A DNA stretch of 5,782 bases from Omnitrophica bacterium RIFOXYB12_FULL_50_7 (lineage in GTDB: Bacteria > Omnitrophota > Omnitrophia > Omnitrophales > Aquincolibacteriaceae), in NCBI GenBank assembly GCA_001804345.1, contig MHFU01000015.1:4470-10251 (forward strand). Direction: 5' to 3'. How positions within the stretch are numbered: position 1 is the stretch's first letter; each line of letters opens with the position of its first letter. A model generated the notes under the pieces. It was given only the letters and a program-made list of their open reading frames with translations. It was not told the DNA's origin and searched no databases. A program made the translations under genes and the position numbers. Below, piece after piece: positions 1 through 4,211 of this stretch.

Positions 1-251
1 GCCAGGTCCTTACCCAAAACACCGCGTTCGCGAACGTCTTCGCTCAGACCGTTCAAACAGGAAAGCGTATTGCTCGGAAGGACTCCCTTCCAATAACGGA
101 TCACATACCCCTCATCATCATATTTTGAGGGCTTGATCAGAAAAAGATGGAGGCGCTTGTATTTATGAGAAGAGGCCGCACTTGGGGCCTTGAAAAAGGC
201 ATCCGAAGAGCAACACGACTCATGGACTGCGGGATTTTCTCGAATTTGCAT
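1..251 (-). CDS. Radical SAM protein with N-terminal B12-binding-like domain (partial, 3' end outside window)
   Basis: Only the first 83 codons are present; the gene runs off the low-coordinate edge. The start is ATG at 251, three codons after an in-frame TAA, and no other in-frame ATG, GTG or TTG occurs before the conserved part begins. Residues 1-30 are a polar, non-conserved extension. From about residue 34 the protein reads HLFLIKPSKYDDEGYVIRYW, followed by LPSNTLSCLNGL (58-69) and an EDVRERG stretch. This is the opening beta strand and loop that I recognise from cobalamin-binding (B12-binding, Rossmann-like) domains at the front of many radical SAM enzymes; the family usually continues with a CxxxCxxC iron-sulfur motif that would lie outside the window. 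The substrate cannot be inferred. The gene follows hemY by 31 bases in the same direction and has no clear Shine-Dalgarno sequence. The family call rests on pattern memory of a short N-terminus, so it is moderately sure. Confidence 0.72.
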   Translation of the reverse strand, partial: MQIRENPAVHESCCSSDAFFKAPSAASSHKYKRLHLFLIKPSKYDDEGYVIRYWKGVLPSNTLSCLNGLSEDVRERGVLGKDL

Positions 252-259
252 GGGGCCGA

Positions 260-265
260 ATTATA
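260..265 (-). promoter_or_regulatory. Perfect TATAAT hexamer just ahead of the radical SAM gene
   Basis: On the minus strand a consensus TATAAT sits in the 31-base gap after hemY, with 8 bases (tcggcccc) between it and the ATG at 251. If it is a real sigma70-type -10 box, transcription would begin at or within about two bases of the ATG, giving a leaderless or nearly leaderless mRNA. This would fit the absence of a Shine-Dalgarno sequence. Against it, the hexamer at 17-base spacing (TCCTGA) matches TTGACA poorly and there is no extended -10 TG. It may be chance. Confidence 0.25.
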
Positions 266-282
266 CCCCATCTTCAGTAAAA

Positions 283-1674
283 TCAGGAATGGTTTCTTAA
301 AATCGGAAACTGGAGGCCGGAGGCCGCGATCCTGGCCTGGCGGATACAATCCGTGATTCCGAATCCGCGGAATCCGTTTCCCGCAAAAAAAAGACCGGGG
401 TATTGAAGGCTCATTTTTTCGATCTGCACCACGCGTTCCAAATGTCCCGTTTCGTATTGAGGCAACGCGTTAGGATAGCGTTGGACATCGAGGAACAGGG
501 GCTTGGCCTGGACGCCAAAAAAATCTTTCAAAAAGATCAGGATCTTTTGCTTGAGCGTTTCATCGTCCTCATTAAAAATCTCGGGCAACATCGTTTCGGA
601 AATAAAAGCGCGCACTGAGAGATATTTCCCGTCCATAGTTTTGCCGAGCCATTTAAGACTTGAAAAAGGATAGCAATCGCTCTCCAGGGGTACCAGGAAC
701 CCGAAATCCGTACCCCGAACGGGTACATCTTCAGACTTGTAAATGAGATTCACTGCCGCGATCGAGTCGTACCGAATAGACGAAAGTTCCCGGGAGAGTT
801 CAGGAGCTGCCTCAGACAGCAATTTTGAGGAATCGCAGGCATTCATGGCAAGGACTAAGCTATCCGCACGCAACACCGCACCATCCTCCATGAAAATTTC
901 CCAGCCCGCGTTATAAGCACATTGCCGGACGGGCGCCGATCTCCGCAACTCACACCCGCCCAACTCCCGCACAAGCGCCTGAACCAATTCTTCAAGACCA
1001 TGCTTCAGAGTGAGAAATTCTGTCGATCCATTTCCTTTTTTTTTAAATATCTTATTCGAAAAAGATCCGCCAAGACTTCCATAAAGCCTCTCGGCTTGCT
1101 CGAGCCTCGGGAAGAGGGCTCTCAGACTTGCTCGTTCAGGATCCATCATGTAAACGCCTTGTACCAGGGGTTTTACGACCTCTTGATAAAAACCCTGCCC
1201 AAAACGGCGGCAGATAAAACTCGCAAGACTTTCATCTCCCTTTTCCTTCCGGCGCGAAATAAACGGCTCACAGAACATCCGGCACTTCGTGGAAAAACTC
1301 AGACGGGGATCACTCAAAAAGCGGGCGACAGCAACCAATGAATCCGGCAGACCCGGAACGGAAAAAAGCGTTTTATTTTTTAGACTGAAGAAACGCCGGA
1401 AGCACGGGGCCGCCTCGACCATATCCTCCTGAAGACCCAGCTCGCGGCAAAGATCCGTAGCATCCTTTTGGCCGGCATAAAAAGCATCCGCCCCGGCTTC
1501 CATCCGAAGGCCCTCGTGGGCCAGTGTGCGAAGCACCCCCCCAAAACGGTTCGAAGCTTCAAGCACGGTGATCTTGAGAGGAAGATGCTCCTGAGCGGAT
1601 CTTCGGAAAATGAAAAAGGCGGTGCTAAGACCTGAAAGGCCACCCCCAACGATCACCACATGGCTTTTATTCAT
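283..1674 (-). CDS. hemY: Protoporphyrinogen/coproporphyrinogen oxidase, FAD-dependent (HemY/CgoX type)
   Basis: This 463-residue flavoprotein has the usual length for the oxygen-dependent HemY family, which removes six electrons from protoporphyrinogen IX, or from coproporphyrinogen III in the coproporphyrin branch, late in haem synthesis. The FAD-binding dinucleotide fold opens the protein: VVIVGGGLSGLS (residues 7-17), with the ribose-binding acid E39 in VLEA, then NRFGGVLRT (42-50). EAGADAFYA (59-67) matches the family's E-x-G-x-D-x-F segment. FVKPLVQGVY-like residues appear at 167-175 as VVKPLVQGVY. The C-terminal FAD-binding signature is FFAGNGFRGFGITDCIRQA (429-447). The protein should be cytoplasmic or loosely membrane-associated. 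The ATG at 1674 is the only reasonable start: an in-frame TAG lies upstream with no alternative start between, and the fold begins at residue 6. Its Shine-Dalgarno sequence is weak. Protoporphyrinogen and coproporphyrinogen substrates cannot be separated by eye. The sister family of phytoene-desaturase-like amine oxidases is much less likely. Confidence 0.93.
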   Translation of the reverse strand: MNKSHVVIVGGGLSGLSTAFFIFRRSAQEHLPLKITVLEASNRFGGVLRTLAHEGLRMEAGADAFYAGQKDATDLCRELGLQEDMVEAAPCFRRFFSLKNKTLFSVPGLPDSLVAVARFLSDPRLSFSTKCRMFCEPFISRRKEKGDESLASFICRRFGQGFYQEVVKPLVQGVYMMDPERASLRALFPRLEQAERLYGSLGGSFSNKIFKKKGNGSTEFLTLKHGLEELVQALVRELGGCELRRSAPVRQCAYNAGWEIFMEDGAVLRADSLVLAMNACDSSKLLSEAAPELSRELSSIRYDSIAAVNLIYKSEDVPVRGTDFGFLVPLESDCYPFSSLKWLGKTMDGKYLSVRAFISETMLPEIFNEDDETLKQKILIFLKDFFGVQAKPLFLDVQRYPNALPQYETGHLERVVQIEKMSLQYPGLFFAGNGFRGFGITDCIRQARIAASGLQFPILRNHS

Positions 1675-1770
1675 GGGATCCAGCGATAAAAACTGTGAAA
1701 ACCCTTCGATTCCTCCCTATACAGCAGGGCTACACTCAGGGTGAGTGGGTCGATAAAAATCCCCGCCCCC

Positions 1771-2697
1771 TCAATTCTCTTGGACAAGGATTGTGAATAT
1801 CTTGCGGGTCGGAGCTGCTTTGGGCTCCCAAGGCCGCTCGTAGACAAAATCAACTTTTATCTCGCCCGGGGTCATGGCCTTGAATTTGTAGACTTCTTCA
1901 CCGGGCACGCCCGGCATCACTTCATGAGATGCAACGTGTGCGGACCCCAAAAGCTTCACGGTCTTCTGATCTTCCGGCAGAGTCATTTTCCATCGGAATC
2001 CGGTCGAGGGATTGCTGGTCAAAGTAATTGAAAATTCGTCACCGGGCTGAACTGTGATAGGAACACCGGGATCCTGAAACACCAAGGGCTGACTTCCCGC
2101 TGGCACCGCAGAATCAGACACGACGGCCGGAGGCGTTTCATTCATTTCAGTCGAAGTCCCCGGAACGTGATCGGGCGTTTGAGCCGCAACATCCGCGACA
2201 ACAAGCGGCGTAGCTTCCTTCATTTCTTCGGGGACTATAACATCCATTGTGACAGGATCACTCCAAAGAGGCTCCGCAACATCGCCGTTCTCACTCATAC
2301 GCTTGAACCCAAGCCGGAAAGTCACAGGTTCGGTCTTATCTTTTTTAGGAATGTAGAGGATAATGTTTTTTTCATAGACATCACCGGGCTCAAGCGTGAT
2401 CTGTTCGAGAGTGTTTTCGTTGCAGGTCCAAGATTGGATAAACACCCCGGCATTGTCCGTCACCCAATGCTTTTCATAAGAGCAGGAATTGCTCCAAAAA
2501 TCGGCCGAGGCATCGGAACTCGAGTTCGTGACCTGCACATGAATCAGAAACATCATACCACTTTTAACGGAGTTCTGGTCCGGGATCGCCTGGATTTTGA
2601 GGAGCGAGTCTTCAGCACGAACTGAGCCGGAAAAGCAAAGGGAGAAAAAAACAAGTACGAGAAGAGCGCCAAAAAAAAGAAATGGATTTTTTTTCAT
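1771..2697 (-). CDS. Secreted protein with BsuPI-like domain and C-terminal chagasin-type (I42) protease inhibitor domain
   Basis: The 308-residue protein starts with a clear Sec signal peptide: MKK, a hydrophobic core through about residue 24, and likely cleavage after VRA28. Residues 30-155 form a beta-rich domain with the pattern V-x-N, a central tryptophan-cysteine pair and an EPGD turn near 103-106. This resembles the BsuPI intracellular proteinase inhibitor fold or another Ig-like sandwich; C72 and C92 could form a disulfide. A linker rich in P, T, V and A spans about 155-205. Residues 206-308 carry the three chagasin inhibitor loops: NPSTGFRW (229-236, family NPTTGY/FxW), PGVPGEEVYKF (262-272) and RPW (288-290). 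Chagasins insert these loops into the active site of papain-type cysteine proteases, so inhibition of such enzymes outside the cytoplasm is the likely role. The start at ATG 2697 has no good Shine-Dalgarno sequence and lies 8 bases after the KTSC gene, suggesting translational coupling. The chagasin part is sure; the N-terminal assignment is tentative. Confidence 0.88.
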   Translation of the reverse strand: MKKNPFLFFGALLVLVFFSLCFSGSVRAEDSLLKIQAIPDQNSVKSGMMFLIHVQVTNSSSDASADFWSNSCSYEKHWVTDNAGVFIQSWTCNENTLEQITLEPGDVYEKNIILYIPKKDKTEPVTFRLGFKRMSENGDVAEPLWSDPVTMDVIVPEEMKEATPLVVADVAAQTPDHVPGTSTEMNETPPAVVSDSAVPAGSQPLVFQDPGVPITVQPGDEFSITLTSNPSTGFRWKMTLPEDQKTVKLLGSAHVASHEVMPGVPGEEVYKFKAMTPGEIKVDFVYERPWEPKAAPTRKIFTILVQEN

Positions 2698-2705
2698 CGC
2701 GGGGA

Positions 2706-2930
2706 TCAGCTGACCTTCGTAAAAGAGTACTGGGTCTTGATGTTCTTCTGAAAAAAAGTCCCGATCGAGGACGCGGCCATCAATTCGTGGTAAACGCTTT
2801 CGGGCACTCCCTGATAGCGATACACCCCGCCCGCGCGAAACACGACCTCCAGGATCGATGTCGCGACATCATAACCGACGAGCGCGAGATCACGCGACCT
2901 TACGGGCTTCATATCTATTTCTGTCATCAC
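2706..2930 (-). CDS. KTSC-domain small protein
   Basis: A 74-residue protein that is almost entirely one KTSC domain, the short module first noted at the C-terminus of some lysyl-tRNA synthetases and often found alone in bacteria. Visible hallmarks are the opening MKPVRSRDLALVGYD (7-21), a beta strand LEVVFRAGG (27-35), the central YxY pair at Y37 and Y39 in VYRYQ, VPESVYHEL (42-50) and the closing FFQKNIKTQY (59-68). The domain's function is unknown; RNA binding has been suggested for it but not settled. The first codon is GTG at 2930, directly followed by ATG; a GAGG seven bases ahead favours the GTG. It starts 12 bases after the preceding gene stops and ends 8 bases before the inhibitor gene, so it belongs in an operon with both. 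No signal peptide is seen, in contrast to both flanking gene products. Confidence 0.85.
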   Translation of the reverse strand: MMTEIDMKPVRSRDLALVGYDVATSILEVVFRAGGVYRYQGVPESVYHELMAASSIGTFFQKNIKTQYSFTKVS

Positions 2931-2937
2931 AAAAGAA

Positions 2938-2941
2938 CCTC
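2938..2941 (-). promoter_or_regulatory. Ribosome binding site of the KTSC gene
   Basis: GAGG on the minus strand, one base after the TAA of the 150-residue gene and seven bases before GTG 2930 (ten before the ATG at 2927). The spacing favours the GTG start and suggests coupled translation of the two genes. Confidence 0.6.
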
Positions 2942-2942
2942 G

Positions 2943-3395
2943 TTATTGGACCTGGGAAGCCCGCTTCTGCTGGGCTGTCTCAAGTTCGTAGTATTTTTCC
3001 AGGATCACATCACGGGCCGGCCGAGAGCTCCCATCCTGGAATTTAAAAAAGATAATGTTATTGCCAAAAAGCGACCGGTAGCAATGCTTCCGCGCCCAAG
3101 TGTCCGGTTTCTCGCCACGGTAATTCGTCATCAAATACACCAGCCCGAAAGGATACGCAGCTTGGGCTGTATAGTCGATCCCTTCGAAACGGACCACGAC
3201 CGGCGAGAACCGAAAATAATTCAGAAGGCAGATCATCTTGGCGAGATCGTTCCCGGGTTTTTTAAGGAATTCCTGATAGGCCTGGGACTGTGCCACAGGC
3301 TCCAGCCCTTCCGAACCCAAGGCCGCCGGAACTGTTCCCCAAAAAATAAAACTGCACGAAACAAATAAGACGACGTTTACTAAGGTTTTCTTCAT
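2943..3395 (-). CDS. Small exported protein of unknown function
   Basis: I do not recognise this 150-residue protein with certainty. The reading frame stays open further upstream to 3512, but ATG 3395 is preferred because it begins a textbook signal peptide: MKKTLVNVVLFVSCSFIF, with probable cleavage after AALG27 or nearby. An AGGGA lies about 11 bases ahead. The mature part has a helical-looking stretch around 36-60, a possible strand pair VVVRFEGIDY (66-75), YPFGLVYLMTNYR (81-93), a single mature-region cysteine after C56 at C105, then IIFFKFQDGSS (114-124) and a charged helix to the C-terminus. The order of elements (LLNYF, then RFEGIDYTAQAA, then DGSSRPARDVILEK) faintly recalls DUF5329-type periplasmic proteins, a low-confidence idea. 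It lies 37 bases after the 66-residue gene and 12 bases before the KTSC gene, so it is in the same transcription unit. Cysteines C56 and C105 could pair after export. Confidence 0.72.
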   Translation of the reverse strand: MKKTLVNVVLFVSCSFIFWGTVPAALGSEGLEPVAQSQAYQEFLKKPGNDLAKMICLLNYFRFSPVVVRFEGIDYTAQAAYPFGLVYLMTNYRGEKPDTWARKHCYRSLFGNNIIFFKFQDGSSRPARDVILEKYYELETAQQKRASQVQ

Positions 3396-3432
3396 TGTGT
3401 TTATGATCCCTTGGCCTTCCGACCGATCGAAA

Positions 3433-3633
3433 TTACATCTCATCCATATAAGACGTATGACCGATACTTTTTTTATAATAATCCAGACATTCCCGGCAAA
3501 TCCCTTCCCCACGCGCCCACTTGGGATGCTCCTTCAAGATCACATCGATAATGTGATGGTCCGTGTGTCTCAAGAAAACCATCAGATCATGCTCCATCTG
3601 TTCCTTACAAACCGGACATACATAATTTTCCAT
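3433..3633 (-). CDS. Small two-CxxC putative zinc-binding protein
   Basis: A 66-residue protein starting at ATG 3633; an upstream extension to 3705 is open but lacks a ribosome site and is unlike the compact domain, whereas GAAGGG sits five bases before this ATG. Two CxxC knuckles, CPVC (6-9) and CREC (46-49), bracket a helical middle segment with FLRHTDHHIIDVI (20-32) and HPKW (36-39). Four cysteines in this arrangement suggest a single zinc site (zinc-ribbon-like), with the histidines H23, H26 and H27 as further possible ligands. The tail DYYKKSIGHTSY follows the second knuckle. No signal peptide or membrane segment is present, so it should be cytoplasmic. I recall similar short proteins with the same CPVC...HTD.HI...HP.W...C..C order, but no known function. 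It is the first gene after the palindromic element and may head the operon that continues to 1771. Confidence 0.8.
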   Translation of the reverse strand: MENYVCPVCKEQMEHDLMVFLRHTDHHIIDVILKEHPKWARGEGICRECLDYYKKSIGHTSYMDEM

Positions 3634-3638
3634 AAGAA

Positions 3639-3644
3639 CCCTTC
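3639..3644 (-). promoter_or_regulatory. Ribosome binding site of the two-CxxC gene
   Basis: GAAGGG on the minus strand, five bases before ATG 3633. It fixes the start there instead of at the longer frame opening at 3705. Confidence 0.6.
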
Positions 3645-3688
3645 TTGGGGAGGATATTTCAGACACAAACGGGCATAGCTTAAACGAA

Positions 3689-3770
3689 CTAGCACTGCGT
3701 TTCAATTAATATTCCGCCACAATTCGTCGGACGGATCCGTCCTCTGGCGGATAAGGGTTCGCAGTGCTAG
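3689..3770. repeat. Nested palindromic element (intergenic cruciform/hairpin)
   Basis: Three concentric inverted repeats fill the largest gap. The outer arms are perfect 11-mers, CTAGCACTGCG (3689-3699) and CGCAGTGCTAG (3760-3770), and can extend beyond a small internal loop by AACG/CGTT (3683-3686 with 3774-3777). The middle arms are TCCGCCA (3713-3719) and TGGCGGA (3745-3751). The core is a perfect 14-base palindrome, GGACGGATCCGTCC (3729-3742). The right arm also contains its own palindrome, GTGCTAGCAC (3764-3773). As RNA or single-stranded DNA this would fold into one long branched-free hairpin with internal loops. No T-tract follows on either strand, so a simple intrinsic terminator is unlikely. 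It may be a dispersed REP- or MITE-like repeat, a protein-binding site or an mRNA-stabilising hairpin between the upstream gene and the operon downstream. The structure is seen directly; the role is inferred. Confidence 0.75.
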
Positions 3771-3804
3771 CACCGTTAACCCATAAAAATTATGGAGAAC
3801 GGCG

Positions 3805-4167
3805 CTAGGGCGTTTCGTCAAAGCCCCAATTGGCATGCAGAAAATATTTTTTGATCTCCGCCTTATGATCATTCAGCTGGAATTGAAAATTCGCAATCCC
3901 GCCTTGAGGCAGATGGTCCGGCTCCGTCGGAACACTGGTCCCCAAAAGAGGGACCTGGTTCTTGTCAAAGATCACCAGTTGGGCGCGGATATCCTTGATG
4001 GGATGACCAATATTGTTGATGACAATACCCCGGAGAGACGCGCCTTCAGATTCGTTGAAGTGGGTGCTGGCGCCTTTGATGATCACTTCGCGCGGCAACT
4101 TCTGAAAATTCTCAATCTCCGGAAAGGATTCTATTCCCATGGCCTTTACTCGAGGGGTCTTGGACAA
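3805..4167 (-). CDS. Small FxLYD-like beta-sandwich protein
   Basis: A 120-residue protein whose central part has the pattern of FxLYD-type domains: SLRGIVINNIGHPIKDIRAQ (44-63), then a strand LVIFDKNQVPLLGT (64-77), a proline turn, LPQGGIANFQFQL (86-98) and a closing LHANWGF (110-116). Such domains form Ig-like sandwiches, usually in membrane-anchored or exported proteins, and their role is poorly defined. Here there is no signal peptide or membrane helix. The preferred first codon is TTG 4167, six codons after an in-frame TAG, because a purine-rich AGGAGAGGCAGGG lies just upstream. ATG 4140 (nine codons later) is the alternative but has only an AAGG two bases ahead, which is too close. It follows the signalling gene by 44 bases in the same direction, so co-transcription is likely, and it ends 35 bases before the outer edge of the palindromic element. 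Confidence 0.72.
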   Translation of the reverse strand: MSKTPRVKAMGIESFPEIENFQKLPREVIIKGASTHFNESEGASLRGIVINNIGHPIKDIRAQLVIFDKNQVPLLGTSVPTEPDHLPQGGIANFQFQLNDHKAEIKKYFLHANWGFDETP

Positions 4168-4171
4168 CTCG

Positions 4172-4184
4172 CCCTGCCTCTCCT
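4172..4184 (-). promoter_or_regulatory. Ribosome binding region supporting a TTG start
   Basis: AGGAGAGGCAGGG on the minus strand; its inner GAGG is nine bases before TTG 4167. The next candidate start, ATG 4140, has no properly spaced site, which is why TTG is chosen. Confidence 0.55.
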
Positions 4185-4211
4185 ATAAAAACGACCACTC
4201 GAGGACTTTCC

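Noticed and set aside
922..1341. 139-codon plus-strand open frame
   Set aside because: Entirely antisense to hemY, whose motifs on the minus strand are unambiguous; no ribosome site or domain pattern.
1733..1747. Intrinsic terminator between the inhibitor gene and hemY
   Set aside because: CACTCA-GGG-TGAGTG is a perfect but short 6-base stem, and no T-tract follows on either strand; it may be incidental.
2682..3368. 228-codon open frame on the plus strand
   Set aside because: It lies wholly opposite the KTSC gene and the 150-residue gene, both of which have signal peptide, domain or ribosome-site support. Its translation is rich in R, H and P without recognisable motifs, as expected of an antisense shadow.
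3396..3512. N-terminal extension of the 150-residue protein up to 3512
   Set aside because: It would bury the signal peptide 39 residues inside the protein and overlap the end of the two-CxxC gene; ATG 3395 is far more plausible.
3672..3705. Promoter TTGAAA with 17-base spacing to TAAGCT ahead of the two-CxxC gene
   Set aside because: The -35 is good but the -10 matches only half of TATAAT, and it overlaps the palindrome arm; not enough to call.
3683..3777. Integron attC site
   Set aside because: The size and imperfect hairpin fit loosely, but the terminal core sites do not match RYYYAAC and GTTRRRY (the right end reads GTTAACC), and no integrase or cassette pattern is seen.
3781..3795. Terminator hairpin just after the FxLYD-like gene
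   Set aside because: CCATAA-AAA-TTATGG is a weak AT-rich stem not followed by a T-run on the minus strand.
4168..4211. Terminator after the REC-GGDEF-MshEN gene
   Set aside because: A T5 run follows CGAGTGGTCG on the minus strand, but only three base pairs form the stem.
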